Origin: Megascapheus bottae
Lineage: Eukaryota; Chordata; Mammalia; Rodentia; Geomyidae
Length of the DNA stretch: 64,000 bases
Direction of reading: 5' to 3'
NCBI GenBank assembly: GCA_024803745.1
Contig: JANJXV010000013.1
Span: 28,562,001 to 28,626,000, forward strand
Shown here: positions 39,011 to 52,454 of the stretch, piece by piece
Layout of the letters: the number at the start of each line of letters is the position of its first letter
Position numbering within the stretch: position 1 is the stretch's first letter
The notes under the pieces: generated by a model
Told to the model about the DNA's origin: nothing
The model's database searches: none
Seen by the model: the letters and a program-made list of their open reading frames with translations, nothing else
Position numbers and translations under genes: made by a program

Positions 39011-39453
39011 CTATTTTTAACTTCCTATGCATTGTCTAGGCAAAGGGAAGCCGGATATGACTATGTGGACCCTGATGAGAAAGTACTTTTTTTTTTAAAT
39101 TTCTAAATCCCTTCATAACCCATCTACTTAAAACTTACTGCTTGACTAGGAGTTTCATTAGATAAAAATCAGTGCTCCACTAATAAGCATAACCAATCAT
39201 TTTGTTGGCTAGAAATGAGCAAACATTTCTGGGATTTATTCCATGAAAAAACAAAGATAATTTACACATAAACGTCAAGACTTGCAAATTCAAAATTATA
39301 GTTGATTTGCTATTGCATCTTACTTCCAGCTAATCATTTGATATGATGGCTATTACGAAGTTAATCTTGTGGCTACCCTATATGAAATTATTGTAGTTTG
39401 GTTTTTTATTCCATAGTATGAACCATAGTCCTACATAATATAACGATATTTCA

Positions 39454-39639
39454 GGGGCTGGGGGTATAGCCTAGTGGTAGAATGCTTGCATAGCATTCAA
39501 AAAGTCTTGGATTTGATTCCTCGGTACCACATACACAGAAGGAGCTGGAATTGGTGCTTGAATCAAGAGCACTAGCCTTGAGAAAGCACATGGACAGTGC
39601 TCAGGCTCTGAGTTCAAGCCCCTGGACTGGCAAATACAT

Positions 39640-39640
<1 letters not shown>
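39454..39640 (+). mobile_element. Dimeric ID-like SINE
   Basis: 'ggggctgggggtatagccta' head, 'gatttgattcc' B box, 'ctgagttcaagcccctggac' tail, then a (CA)n in place of the A-tail. Confidence 0.88.

Positions 39641-39643
<3 letters not shown>

Positions 39644-39689
<46 letters not shown>
39644..39689. repeat. (CA)n microsatellite
   Basis: About 23 CA units growing from the tail of the preceding SINE. Confidence 0.95.
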
Positions 39690-39692
<3 letters not shown>

Positions 39693-40655
39693 TGTAGAAA
39701 GGGATTCCAGAAACAATAATGAAAATAGAAATACACAAACAATGAATTATAGAGGTAAGTGTAGTGAATATTCTCCACACTGGATTTATTCAAAAGATAG
39801 AAAACACCGAGTTGGATATCTAAGGTGGAATAAGTATTTCTCCTCCTGATAAACGAAAGGTAGACATACAGGAAGATACAACATCATTAACACATCATAC
39901 AGACATATAACGATGGTGTGTTTGGCAAAACAACTAGGAAATGGGGAGTATCAGGTATGCTTGGAAGCAGATATGAAGCCATATAAGACTACGAAGCTTA
40001 TCATTCAGCACCTTAGCGATCTTACCAGTGTCCAGGTGGTATCTCATAATTGAAATAAAAATAAATTTAAGCTAGTTCTGAGATGGTCAGATTGTCTGGG
40101 AGACTGTTATCCAGGAATTGGGACAAATGGACTAGAAAGCAACTTCTGCACAATTGCTGAAAAAGACAAGATGGGCAAAGCTGATGGGCCATGGGTTATT
40201 TACAGATGTCGGAACAAAAGCACAGCACAATTGTTCCTTCCAGTCTGACTCAATACCCACAGAAGAAAGTGGATGACCCAAATGCAGGGGGAAAGGCATG
40301 AGTCATGTCTTGTACATTTTTTGTAATGATTCCAAAGCAGACTTGCCTCTACACGGAAAGAACTACATATAGTATTTATTGTAAAAATGTTCTCTTTGAA
40401 CATTCAGTCTCAAATAGAAGGGTTATACATCGGGGAATGAGAAAGTACAAATATTGATTTGAGTTTCTCTCTCATACTTTGGAGCATATTTATTCTGGAG
40501 ATATCTCCAGCTTAGTGTCTTCTGTCAAAATTTGTAATGCACTCAAACCAAGGAACAATACACTCATCTTAATGGTAACTTCAAATTGTGGCTTCATTAA
40601 CGTTGGTTCTTTCTTCTTTGGATTTTTAAAAATATCCCTTGATTGGATAGACCTC
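39690..40655. other. Intergenic, nothing recognised
   Basis: About 1 kb of mixed-composition sequence; no repeat family or gene recognised. Confidence 0.5.
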
Positions 40656-40659
40656 CACC

Positions 40660-40880
40660 TTCTTTTTCCTTTCCCTCTTCTGTCTCTTCTTCCTCCCCTT
40701 CCTTCTTTTCCTTTCTCCCTTCCTTTCCTTCCCCTCCCTGCTTTCCTTTCTCCCTTCTTTTCCTCTCTTTTCCATCCCTTCCCTCTCTCCCTTCCTTCCT
40801 TCTTTCCTTCCCTCATTTGTTTCTTTTTCTTCTTTCCTTCCTTTTTTCTTTCTTCTCATTTTCTGTCTCTTCCTTTTCTC
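40660..40880. repeat. Polypyrimidine tract (TTCC/CCTT/CTTT)
   Basis: About 220 bases nearly free of purines on the + strand. It gives long chance frames on both strands (Pro/Ser/Phe-rich and Lys/Arg/Glu/Gly-rich). Confidence 0.9.
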
Positions 40881-40930
40881 TGGCCACACATATAAGTAAC
40901 TTATTACTTGATCCATATTCCTAGCCCTAA

Positions 40931-41128
40931 TTTTTTTTTGCCAGTCCAGGGCTTAAGCTCAGGACCTGAGCACTGTCCTTGGAGTTTCTCAAGGCTAGAG
41001 CTCTACCTCTTGAGCCTTAGCACCATTTCCGGCTTTTTTTTCTATGTATGTGGTACTGAGGAATCGAACCCAGGTCTTTGTGCATGCTAGGCAAGCACTC
41101 TACCACTAGTCCAAACTCCTGGCCCCCA
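40931..41128 (-). mobile_element. Dimeric ID-like SINE, antisense, young
   Basis: T-run, 'gccagtccagggcttaagct', 'gaatcgaacccaggtctttg' (reverse B box), 'ctaggcaagcactctaccac' (reverse A box). Confidence 0.93.
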
Positions 41129-41149
41129 GCCCTTATTTTTATATTTTGT

Positions 41150-41228
41150 TTATGAGATAGTCTCACAAACTAACCAGAGGTAGCCTTGAACTTGTGATCC
41201 TATGTCTCTGCCTTGTGTGTCAGACACA
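41150..41228 (-). mobile_element. B1-like fragment, antisense
   Basis: 'tttatgagatagtctcacaa', then 'gtagccttgaacttgtgatc' and 'tatgtctctgcctt', the reverse of a B1 body. Confidence 0.55.
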
Positions 41229-41269
41229 TAAAAATATGTGTCTTTTAAAGTATCTTTTGTAAGATTTCT

Positions 41270-41705
41270 TTTTTTCATAGATTTTTATTGCAATTAGTAG
41301 AGTAGTTACATTATATTCACCAGATAGAGGGTGCATTACTTCACATACATTGATACCCTTTCTCATAGGTTGGTCTCCATTTCCCTCCCCCACCCTCAGC
41401 CCTCATCTTGTTTTCCCCCCTTCCTTATCTGATTTCAAATAACCAAATACGCATATATACAAAATATCAGATAACAAGGTGAAATACTGTAGCAATATGA
41501 AATAGCCAAGGGACAGCAAAAGAGATGAGAGATAACATAGTACATTAAGAAAAACAATCACACATTATATGGCTGTTGTTTCTATATCCTGGAGATCTTT
41601 TCATTTAGCCTCATCCTATGTGGCCTTATGTATCTAGGCTTTGCTCTATTGTAAATCACTGCTAGGAGAGCCCTAGGTTTCTACTGATTATGACAAATGA
41701 GGTTA
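41270..41705 (-). mobile_element. L1 3' end, antisense
   Basis: 'tttttattgcaattagtaga', 'tagagggtgcattacttcac' and 'catacattgataccctttct', running to 'gagccctaggtttctactga': the reverse of the L1 3' end seen at 60.56-60.99 kb, and parallel to 24.5-24.9 kb. Confidence 0.88.
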
Positions 41706-42380
41706 GGATTTCAACATAAATTTTTGGAAGCTACAATGTAATATGTAATAGCCTTTCTCTGTTCTTAGAGAATCTAACAGGCTCTTAGCTTTTAAGTTTT
41801 TATTCAATTTGTGACTACAACACAGTTGCTCTTAATGTTAGCCTCTCCTTTCCTCTCTTTTATTATGGGCAATTTGATCAGCCCTTTTAGGCTTGGATTA
41901 TTGTGTGCCTTGGTTTCCTGGCATTGTCGTTGAACTGTGAAGGAATGTGGTCATGCAATACTCCTACCCCGTAAACAAGCCAGCAAACACAATGGAAAAG
42001 TGAGCACAGATTCCTGACTGTGAGGAAGATATCACAGAGATGCATGGCTGCCACGGTGTTGACAAGAAGTCTGTCTGACAAGACACGTTGTCGATTCCCT
42101 CAAGGATCAGAAGGCAGAAGTCCTGTATCAAAGGGCAAGAAATAAAATGAGCACTGGAGACAAGGGCATAAAACAAGTGTACTTGGCTGTGTGACTGGAT
42201 TTCCAAATCATTCAAAAGCCTGCTTTCCTTCACTTGGTGATTTTCTTTTCCGCTGTAGTCGATGCTTCACATTACTCAGAAACTTACGGGAAGGAATTCA
42301 CTATAATAACAACTTCCAGAAGGTACAAGTTTTACTTATTTCTTTTTTGTCTTGTATTTATTTGTAAACAGCATCTGTTA
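41706..42380. other. Intergenic, nothing recognised
   Basis: No repeat family or gene recognised in this stretch. Confidence 0.5.
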
Positions 42381-42725
42381 AAGCCAGGCCTAGCAACTCA
42401 AGAGAGTACTCATAACTACTTGGTGGAGATTAAGGCATCATGGTTTAAGGCCAACTCTGGGAAAAAGAAGTTTATGAGACTCCATCTCAACTAATTGATT
42501 ATGTGATGCCACAAGCCTGTTATCCTAACTTACAGGGGAAATGCAATGACTGGACACAGTGGCACACATCTGTTTTCTCTAGCAACATAGGAAAACACAA
42601 GCCAGAGGATCACAGTCCTGGCTGATGAAGAACCCTATTCAAAAAAATTGTAGCCCATGACTCAAGTGCTAGAGCCCCTGCCTGGCAAACGCAAGGTCGT
42701 GAGTTTGATCCTTAGTGCTTAAAAG
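42381..42725 (+). mobile_element. Two old B1/ID-type SINE pieces
   Basis: 'ggcctagcaactcaagagag' to 'tgagactccatctcaactaa', then 'gacacagtggcacacatctg' and a tRNA-like end 'gactcaagtgctagagcccc' to 'gtgagtttgatccttagtgc'. Confidence 0.6.
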
Positions 42726-44150
42726 AAGAATAAGTAATTGTGAGTACCTCAGTAGGTCAGCCAAGTATGCTAAGAATGAAAATTGGGTTTGAAAATCAAA
42801 TACAATCTGAACTCTTCTAAACAATTTAGGTTCTAGTATTCAGTGAAGGCACTCCACAGTCAAGTTGGAAAGCCTTCTTCCTTCTCTATGTCCAGCTTTC
42901 TTGTTGAAGAGATTTCCTTCGACTTCCATGCCCAATAGGCTTCTGCTGTATGAGGTGTTGGGAAGCCAATTCACTTGCAGGCCCCTGGCTGTGCTGACAT
43001 TAAGAGGACCTGCAGGAATTCTTACTGATGTAAGATGATGGCCTCCTTGGCCTGGTGTTGCTGGTCCATAGCCACAGCTTCTATATATGACTATTCGACA
43101 ATGAATAAGATAGAAACATATGAGTTTTGAAAGCATATCCTTTCCTTCTGCATGAAGCTGCCTAATTTCAGGTCATGTTGCTTTGGTACAGAGTTCTGGA
43201 TGAATTTTCACCTCTGATAGATCTCTTAAACCTGGCCTCTTGGGGGCTGGGAGATTTTGCTCTAATCTTCCACAAAAGTATGGGATGTATTTTATCTTTC
43301 CTTTTGATGCTCACAGCTCAAGACAAGCTAAAGTTCTTAGCAAAGGTATTTCATGGAAAGAATCCAGGTTTATAAAAAGCAGTTTTCAGCTGGTCGCTCT
43401 GGAGACTCCAAACACTACAGCCTGCAGAAACCAAGCATGTTGTGCAAAGGAAGGAGAGCATTTAGTAGGGAAGGAAAATAGGAAAAAAATATACTAGTCT
43501 GCCAGGAGCAGACTCATTCCCAGCAGACTTTACTCATGTGGAAATGATGTGTATTAAAAGAAAGTTTTCCCCAAGGAATGGAAGTACCATTTCCTATGTG
43601 AAGCATCACTTTTTTGTTATGTGTTGTCAAACATAAGGAAAACTTGATGCCAGTGGAATAAAATATTGTGAAGGCAAAAATTTGTCCTTTAGGCTTGTAG
43701 TTAAGTATCCCAAGGTGACTGTATTTTGCTTAAAAAAAAGTGTTGTAGATAGAAGTTATAGAAACCACATTTGAGCCTTCCTCTTAAAATCTCATATGAA
43801 ATTCATACCTTTATGCTAACTCATGTCTTACCTGTCAGTGAAATCCATAATAGGAGTCTGAAAGAACTCAAGATGGCATAACCACCTGTTGAAAGGGCCT
43901 TGATTCATGGCCAAAGGCAGCATGTCTCAAATAAAGCATATTTAACTATCATTATGTGAGGGAGATTCCTTTGTTATATAGCACCTAAGATACAAGATAC
44001 AAGGTAAAGTTGATCACTGAATATAAAATTGGATGTATCACATTTATTTGGTAAAAAAACCAGAAATAAAACAGGAAGCTATAATCAAAAATATGATGAA
44101 TGATTGATCCTGGATTCTCAGGTTATTGCAATTTAATCTTATTTTTTCTA
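42726..44150. other. Intergenic, apparently unique
   Basis: Moderate GC, no SINE or L1 recognised. A 98-residue minus-strand frame (42,840-43,136) has no family I know. Confidence 0.5.
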
Positions 44151-44154
44151 ATGA

Positions 44155-44345
44155 CCTCTCTCATTTGTTTTATTTTTCCTTAAATTTTAATTGTTATTGT
44201 ACTGTAATGTACAGAGCGGTTACAGTTACATAAGTCAGGTAAGGTTATATTTCATTTTGGATAATGTCACCCTTTCCCTTGCTCTCTCATAGTTTTGCCT
44301 ACCCATCCACAAGATTTTTTTCCCACACACAAGTTTATAGTTTAT
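44155..44345 (-). mobile_element. L1 3' UTR, antisense, older subfamily
   Basis: The reverse reads 'gggtgacattatccaaaatg', 'cctgacttatgtaactgtaa' and 'ctctgtacatta', the tail form of older rodent L1s. Confidence 0.6.
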
Positions 44346-45104
44346 TTTCAACATAATGTCCAGTGAGTACCATGTTGAATTTGCTGTGGGGGGTAACAAA
44401 TCTAATACAGATCCTTTGAACTCTTAATCCATAAGGATTTGTGATTACAGAGTGACCGATCCAGTGGAAAAATGAGCATCTATTACAGCACTTCTATTTT
44501 TGGCTTGCTTGTGTACATACAACCATAATGCCTTCTATGGCTTACCTAAGAACATCTCCTTCTAGGAGATCCAGGGTTAGCAGGATGATTTGAGAAAACA
44601 GAAGACCAAAACATATTTAACTTGCTGTCCTTCTGTCTTTAGTGTGTCTGTGTTCACAAATGCCACTCCTTCACTTTCATATTCCAGCCTTAAAGGAAAA
44701 CACAAGGTTCAAATAGTCAAACATATTGCTCTGTTTGTATTCCATCATTTGATACATAAATATGGCCATATAAAGTGCTTATCTTGATGCATACATACAG
44801 AATTAAAATATTTCTTATTAAAAACAAAAGCAGATGAACAAGCTATAGGAATTATCTAGGATTACATCTGAAGTACAGAAGTATCCTGGGCAATTAGAAA
44901 AGCACAAGAGGTAAATAGAAACAATCAGATAGGTCAGGAATAAACAATAGGTAAAAGGAAGAAAAGAGTTGAGAGCAAATTGTCACTATATATTATTTAT
45001 AGCTTATTAGATATTACAAAGTTGATGCTCCTAAAAATGTGTCCATAGTGTGCAGTTAGTAACTTTCTTTTTTTTTCATTTGTCCAACTATGTAAGACTT
45101 TACA
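44346..45104. other. Intergenic, nothing recognised
   Basis: AT-rich, no identified element. Confidence 0.5.
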
Positions 45105-45280
45105 ATTCTTTTTTTTTGCATTTTTTTATTGTAATTAGTAAAAGGGTTACATGATATTTGCCAGATAGAAGGTGCATTAATTCACATACATTGATGCCCT
45201 TTCACATGTCTTGGTACCCATTTCCCTCCCCCTCCCACACCCCCCACCCGTCTTGGTTTCCCCCCCTTCCCTATCAGTTG
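45105..45280 (-). mobile_element. L1 3' end, antisense, truncated
   Basis: 'tttttattgtaattagtaaa', 'agaaggtgcattaattcaca', 'catacattgatgccctttca', 'ttggtacccatttccctccc'. Confidence 0.88.
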
Positions 45281-47345
45281 GTAACTTTCAAAGTCATAAA
45301 TGAGTGAAGGAAGTTCCCAGGACAATCAGTCTATACTAAAAACTGGACTGTAAAATGGTCTCCAAGGAAGCCTTCCTTAGAATGACGTAGCATTGGATCT
45401 ACCTTTTTCACTCCTGTCAGTATAGACACGCATAGAAATTAGTTTACTTTTCTTCCTTCATTCACCAACCCTGACTGCTTGAGTTTCTTCAATAGCTGTA
45501 TTTGCTATTTCCCTTTGCTACAAATCTCCACTCCTTTTGCTTGCTACAGTTCGCTTCTTATAATTTATCTGACTGTGACCTTTTGATAAGCTTAAGGACC
45601 ACAGAGATTGTGCTCTTTAAATACAAGAGAAGAGTGTATACTCAAATAAAGATTTGATTAAGACAGACAGTTTAAAGTTCAGTCATTTTTCAAATCTATT
45701 TGATGTGAGTAGGATTGCCTATGAAATCATGGTCAAGAGAAATTTCACAATTCATCATTAGCCTCACACAATTATTGGTCTCTTCTTGCAAAGAAAATTA
45801 GAATAGAAAATAGAAGTCTAAGCCCCAGTGAGACAGAGAATATCTTATAAAAATCTCCTCTCATTTCTTCTGGAAAAGAAGATCTGATATTAAAGTTATG
45901 TATTGAATAAGTATGCTCTAAAAGTCCAATGACAGAACTGTACTGTGTAATCCAACATTTCTTACTAAGTTGACTTCAAAACTCTGGCAAAGGAGCATAA
46001 TGTTTGAAGTTTTTCATCTAAAAGCTTTGATAAGAAAAAAGACAGTTATAGGTACTGTCAAGATTCAATGTAAGGCTATGTATAAAAGGTCAAGGACAGG
46101 GCCTGGCACACAGTAGGTACTCAACATACGGCTACTCAACAAATAAGGGTCATTAGTATAAAATAGTGCTGTCTTGGGGCCTAGTACACATGCCATGAGC
46201 CTTCACTTTGAGAATCTTTGATGAGTCAATACAAATGGGATTGAGAGTGTTGGAATAAATTGTTTCCAATAGTAAGTCACGTTCTGTCAACTAATGAAAC
46301 CTAAATAAAAATAATATCTCTGAGAATAGGTTTTGGTAAAAGATAATGAGAAACAGTTTGAGTTCCAGTTGAGGAGACCTTGTCAAAATGAAAATAAGAA
46401 GGTGGGTATGACAAGGATGTTTTTCGCTTTCCTGTCTTCTCATTGTCTTTAGTTTGTAAAGGTATAAGTTTGCAGACAGTATCAGAAATGATACAATTCA
46501 CTAATACAATTCTTCATAAATTAGTTGAATCTAATCTTTGCATCTGTAGGAAACATGTTTAGTAAAAAATAATCTACGAATAAGATATTCTTCACATTGT
46601 AATATAGTAAAAGAAAACAAATGATTTAGTATCTAAGCACATTTAGTGTTAAGGCCAGTGACTCTTTATTGAGAATGACCTCAACCACAAGACTTTTAGC
46701 ACTTAGGTGGCTATATTTAAACTACATGATCTTGGCAGGGGAATATAACTTCATAGTCTGCCATTATTATATTGCCCAGGAGAAATACAAGCATAGGATT
46801 TATTTTTCTTGTCTCTTTTTCCCTTTTCTCTTTCCCTTTACATTCCAGAATTAAGGTACAGATATTTAGTCAGGATGCTAAGTCTTATCTTTACAAGGTA
46901 TGAGCATTTGCCAACATTAACTGAATCCTAACAGACATGCAGGAAAACAAGGGACTTTGAAGAAGTAGTAGACCTTCAGAAAGGTTAATAGAAAGTATTT
47001 AACCCTAAAACCTGCTTTCTTTCCTGTTGCACATTTTTAACAAGTTGATAAGAGAGCCCCGAATCCCCTTCCCTTGACACTGGTGGAAAGTTGAAATCTT
47101 TCTGACAATTCTCACTTAGCAACACTTAACTCAAGATAAAACCAAAAGATCTATGGCCACTCTCGTGTCTCACGTCATTTTGGATGTGTTTAAGAAGCTA
47201 TCTACTTTTGTTAAAAATGCTCAATTTTGTGGATAATAAACACATCTCAGTTTCTTCACAAATAACTATAGTATTATTATTCTCAACATCTAAACCAAAT
47301 ATTGGATAGTCTAGTCTTTTAGTAAAGCAGGAGAGATAGAGGGGG
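45281..47345. other. Intergenic, mostly unique; small MIR/L2-like scrap
   Basis: The only recognisable piece is 'gggcctggcacacagtaggt' with 'actcaacatacgg' (46,100), an L2/MIR-like 3' phrase. No gene seen. Confidence 0.5.
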
Positions 47346-47347
47346 GC

Positions 47348-47349
<2 letters not shown>

Positions 47350-47421
<72 letters not shown>
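47350..47421. repeat. (GA)n microsatellite
   Basis: About 35 GA units, uninterrupted, preceded by a G-run (ggggggcagg). Confidence 0.95.
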
Positions 47422-47422
<1 letters not shown>

Positions 47423-49030
47423 TTTATACATTGTGGATACATTACACTTCTCATTCTAGGTGTTTATGAGATTGCTTCTAGATTAGTGACAGTAGGGTTT
47501 CAAAACATTTCTGTGGAGGACTTGCAGTGACCTTCTTCTCCAGTTGCTCACAATCACTGTAAAGTATTGATGCTTCTTACCAGAGCTCATAATTGATCTT
47601 TACTAATTTAATCATATTGAATTTTCGTACTAGCATGCCCAATAAATGACTGTTTCTTGCAAGAAGTATTAACTTGTTATTTTTGATTATATGAAAATAA
47701 TAATTGTCCCAATAATAAACTGCGCAATGCCATAAGAAAAATCTAACCATAGATTCCCAGAGTAAAGAGTGTGGAAAACAAGGACAGTATGCCACTAGGA
47801 TTGAAATGGTGTTACCTCCATCCCTGGGGGGCAGGAGGGGGATCATAGAGTCATTCCTTTTTTGCTGTCAGACTTGCTGTTAATTTTGTCTGCAATTGCC
47901 AGCAAAGTGCAGCAAGATATATGAGGATGAATTATTGATTTTCACTTGCATTTTGACTGGAGCAGATTTGCAGCTTATTTCCAAGTAATTCTTTTCATCT
48001 TCAGGGTAATAAATACAAATAGCAATTTAATTTATGTCTTGGTGTTAGCACCTTTCTAATAAATTGAACTTTAAAACAACTACCATTTCCTTACAGAATC
48101 AACAAACGATTAGCTACCATTGAACAGATTCTTCTAACTCATTAAAAATTAGAAATAGCAACCTTCAGTTTGAAAAAATACACATGAAGTTTGTGGGAAG
48201 TTTTAAGTGCCAGCAATCTGGTAAGCTTAAGAACTGAAAACATATACCTGTGGAAAACATTATTGAGGATGATTGAATATATTCTTTTAGTGAATTTGAT
48301 TTACCACACTATGAAATCTTTGGTTTAATTCTATTAATTGGCTGTGTGTCCCTCACTTCCCATCTCCACCCCACAAGAAAGAAGGCAACATGTCTCAGTG
48401 TCCCTGAGTGAAGCTGTACTACTCTAAAAGCACTCGTCCTACATAGCTTTTGTTTCCGTGTGCTCAGACGGGCTGGAGAGCTCTTGTACCTTTCTTCCAT
48501 TTGCTTAGAAGACAATACTTTCAAAGAACACCTTGATAGCTATTGGGGACAAAGCAGACCCCTCACGGTTCAGCAGCTGTTTGAACCTGGTTCTAATCCA
48601 TACGAGGATATGGTCTTTTAGGTTTTTAATTTAATAAGGTTGGTGACAGTTTCACAGCTTCAGAACAGTTCTCCAGGCTAAAAGCAGGACTTTTTTTTTT
48701 TACTACAAGTCCTAATAATTCAAAATCATTTCAGAATGCTCTCCCTTCAAAAACTCCTGCTTTCTTCTCTATCAAGCTGTGAAGTGAGGCTCACTAACTG
48801 AAATGCACACACAGAATAATGATCCTACCTGATATCTCATTTGTAACACAAATACCAATGACTCTTCCACCACCCAAGAAACTTTCTTGGGGAAAAATAT
48901 ATTTGATTAAGTGCAAACCATGCTCATTAAAAATTTATCTTAAAGGATACAATTCACTGTTTTAGTATTTAAACAGGAAACATCCTAACCATATTCTATT
49001 ATAACAATAATAATGTGTGAAACATTTATT
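47422..49030. other. Intergenic, unique, homeodomain-rich part near 47.87-48.1 kb
   Basis: No transposon recognised. The part 47,870-48,080 has repeated TAATT cores and looks like the kind of sequence conserved between mammals, which I cannot test here. Confidence 0.4.
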
Positions 49031-49033
49031 TCT

Positions 49034-49226
49034 GGGAACAGGATTTTGGCCTAGTGGTAGAGTGCTTACTAAACATGCATGAAAACCCAGGTTTGATTCC
49101 TTGTTACCACATACAAAAAAAAAAAGCTGGAAATAGTGCTGAGGCTCAAGTGATAGACCTCTAGCCTTGAGAAAGTCCAAAGATACTGCTCAGGCCCTGA
49201 ACTCGAGCCCAAGATGGGAAAAACAC
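49034..49226 (+). mobile_element. Dimeric ID-like SINE
   Basis: 'ttggcctagtggtagagtgc', 'ccaggtttgattcc', 'gctgaggctcaagtgataga', A-rich end. Confidence 0.9.
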
Positions 49227-50559
49227 ATTTATTTCTTTATATATTTATATATTTAATACCTTGCGTGACATGTAGTACAATTAGGTATAAATTGTGGCAT
49301 CAAAAGAATTTTGAGGTAAAAATATTATCTCCTTAAACATGATCATAATTGCTATCAGGTTAAAATAGACTGATAAAACAGTGAAGGCATTTTATGTAAG
49401 CCTTGTGGTAAGCATAAACCAAAAATATATGATAGATATAACAACATTTTAAAACTGAAGTATCAAAACACACTACTAGGAAAAAAATGACCCTATCACA
49501 AAGAAAGGCAGTGAGAAAGGAAGTTAAGAATAAAAAAGTCTGTGAAACAATGAATACAGTAACAGTAGGATTTCTAACATACTAGTAATTACCTTGAACT
49601 TTAATTTTTCAATCCAAAAATAAAATACAAGAAATAGACAAGATATAATGCATAAAAGAGACAGATTTTTAAGGATAAGAATAAAATGAAAGTGAAAGAT
49701 TGGAAACAGAACTTCATTGCAAACTGAAACAAAAGAGTACACAAGTAGCTATTTAGGCAAAATAAGATTTAGAACTGTAAAATGAGACAAAGATATTTAT
49801 TATAATAAAGGGATTGATTTTTAAAACGTGGTTAACAATTATAAATAAACAAATACAAACCCTCAATTTTAGAGCACTGAAAATCTAAATCTAAAGAGAT
49901 CCAGAAAGAACATGGTATGGAGGGAGGGGGGGGGAGAATTTGAACAAAATAATGTATGAGACTTCTACTTCCTTCTTTCAGCAATAGGCAGAGCATCCTG
50001 ACCAAAAAATAAATATATGGATAGGTAGCTAGCTAACTAGATAAATAAATAAATATTAAATGAATAAGGAAGCATTGGGCTTAGATTTAGACCAATGGAT
50101 TCTATACATATGCAGAAAATTCTATCCAACAGCATCAGAAAACACATTATTCTTAAATGTATATGGAATTTTTCCCAGGACAGATAATATGTCAGAATTC
50201 AAACAAAAGAGGAGACATTATAACAGATACTAGATGAATACAAAGTATAATGACAGACTATAATAATTAAGTTCTGGCCAAGAAATTTTATAATATAGAA
50301 GAAAGGAGCCACTTGCGACCATATATGCACATACATCTGTAACTTGTCATGAGAACTAATGAAAAAACAAAAACAATGAAACAAATCGAGGAGTACAAAC
50401 AAATGTGCAAGAAAATTTAACCAGTAATGGAAAACCTCCCATCAAACAAAACCCCATTGGATAGCTTCACTGCTAAGTTCTACCCAATACTTAAGGAACT
50501 AAGGCCAGTCCTCAAACTCTTCAAAAAGATTAAAGAAGTAATACTTAAGAAGATATTAT

Positions 50560-50772
50560 GGGCAGGGAGTATCGCCTAGGGTTAGAGTGCTTGCATAGCA
50601 TGTATGAAGGCCTGGGTTCAATTCCTCAGTACCACATACACAGAAAAGAAAAAAAAAAGCCAGAAGTGGTGCTATGGCTCAAGTGGTAGAGTGGAAGCCT
50701 TGAGGAAAAGCCCAAGGACAGTGCTCAGGCCCTGAGTCCAAGCCCTAGGACCGGCAAATAAATAAATAAATA
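50560..50772 (+). mobile_element. Dimeric ID-like SINE
   Basis: 'gggcagggagtatcgcctag', 'gggttcaattcc', 'gctatggctcaagtggtaga', (aaat)n tail. Confidence 0.92.
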
Positions 50773-50787
50773 TTTTAAAAGAAGTTC

Positions 50788-51006
50788 ACAATATCTCACT
50801 TTGTTATCTGATATATTGGATACATTTGTATTTGGTTACTTGAAATTGGACAGGGAAGGGGGGAAAACCAAGAAGGGGGTGGGGGGGAGGGTAATGGGGA
50901 ACAAGACATGTGAAAGGGTATCAATGTATGTGAATTAATGCACCTTCTATCTGACAAATATCATGTAACCCTTTTATTAATTACAATAAAAAATATTTAA
51001 AAAGAG
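50788..51006 (+). mobile_element. L1 3' end, sense
   Basis: 'atctcactttgttatctgat' through the G-rich 'gacagggaaggggggaaaac' to 'atgtaacccttttattaatt' and an A-rich tail. Confidence 0.9.
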
Positions 51007-51477
51007 GTTATTATGAAGTTAGTACATCCTAAGGTATTCAACCAAAGACAACACAAGAAGAGGTCAATATCCCTGACAAATGTATATGCAAAAATTCTCA
51101 GTCAAATCCAAGCAAATGGAATTCAACAACATATGCAAAGGGTATTTCACCAGGGAATTTGCATCTGACTTGAAATAGTGAATCAATATATGCAAAGCAT
51201 TGTGAATATTCACAGAATAGAAATTGAATCTATTAAGCTCAAATCCATAAATGTAGAAAAGACACATGACAAGGCTCAATGTTTTATAAGTGAAAAACAC
51301 TTAATGCATTGGATATAAAAAGGATATACCAATAAAAATCATATACCACAAAGCTGTACCTAAAATAATACTTGATGTTAGAAATTTGAACCTTTAGTAA
51401 CATAAATAAACTGCAGTATTGGTGATTCTCTAGTCTATACAATGAAAGAGAAGAAAGAAGTAAAAAAGCATTACCAG

Positions 51478-51672
51478 GGACCAGGAGTTTGGCCTAGTGG
51501 TAGATTGCTTGCCTAGTATGTACAAAGACCCGGGTTCAATTCCTTGGTACCACATACATAGAAAAAAAGCCAGAAGTGGTGCTGAGGCTCAAGTGGTAGA
51601 GCTCTAGCCTTGAGAAAGTCCAAAGACAGAGCTCAGGCCCTGAGCTCAAGCCCAGGACTGGCAAAAAAAAAA
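51478..51672 (+). mobile_element. Dimeric ID-like SINE
   Basis: 'ggaccaggagtttggcctag', 'cccgggttcaattcc', 'gctgaggctcaagtggtaga', A-tail. Confidence 0.93.
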
Positions 51673-51974
51673 GCATTACCAAAGGAAGAAATTAATTTTT
51701 TTTATAGATGATGTATTTTCACATAGGAAAAGACCCCAAAGACTCCATGGAAAAAAATTAAAACAAAGAAAGTAATACAGAAAAGTTGAAAGAAACAGAA
51801 CCAATCTATGAAAGTATGAAAGTTATGAATATTTCATTGGTGGATATAGTATTTAGTGGTCCAGTTCTGCCAAGTAAGGGAGATACCCTCAGTTCAAAAC
51901 TTCAGTATTTTCACTCCTCCACTCACCATCATCAGTAGCCCTACCTCCTCCTCCTCCTCCTCCTCTCCTCCTCC

Positions 51975-52175
51975 TTTTTTTTTTTTTAACTTCTTCAAGT
52001 ACTTGGGCTTGAACTTCAGGCCTTTCATTCTTACCTGGCATTTTTGCTCACTTCTGACTCATTGGATGTAAGTATATAATGGAATTGTCTTCCCTGCCTG
52101 GCTTCAGTCATGATCATCAGATCTCAGCTTCCTGAGTAGCTACAATTATAGGTATTAGCCACTGGTGCCAAGCTA
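51975..52175 (-). mobile_element. B1-ID SINE, antisense, with (CTC)n start
   Basis: 'ttgggcttgaacttcaggcc' and 'gatctcagcttcctgagtag', then 'attataggtattagccactg'. A (CTC)n tract lies at 51,942-51,975. Confidence 0.78.
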
Positions 52176-52454
52176 GTAGCATTTCTATACACTTAACAGC
52201 AAAAATAAACAAAGAAAAATATTCAAAAAATCAATAAGTAATTTAATTTAAAATTGATATACATAGTAAAATCACTTAGGTAATCAAGGATGTGATAACT
52301 GTACACTTAAAATTACAATGACATAAACTGAAGTAAACAGAAGAAAATGGAACAATATCTCAGGTTCATTTATTAAAATAATGTTGCTGAAGCAATCTAT
52401 AAATAATGTACAATCTATCATAATCTCATGGAAAATTTTAACAGATGAAAATTA

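Noticed and set aside
40479..40924. Low-complexity frames on both strands
   Set aside because: Caused by the 220-base polypyrimidine tract; composition only.
42840..43136. 98-residue minus-strand frame in unique sequence
   Set aside because: No recognisable motif, no splice or start context; most likely chance, though a conservation test would settle it.
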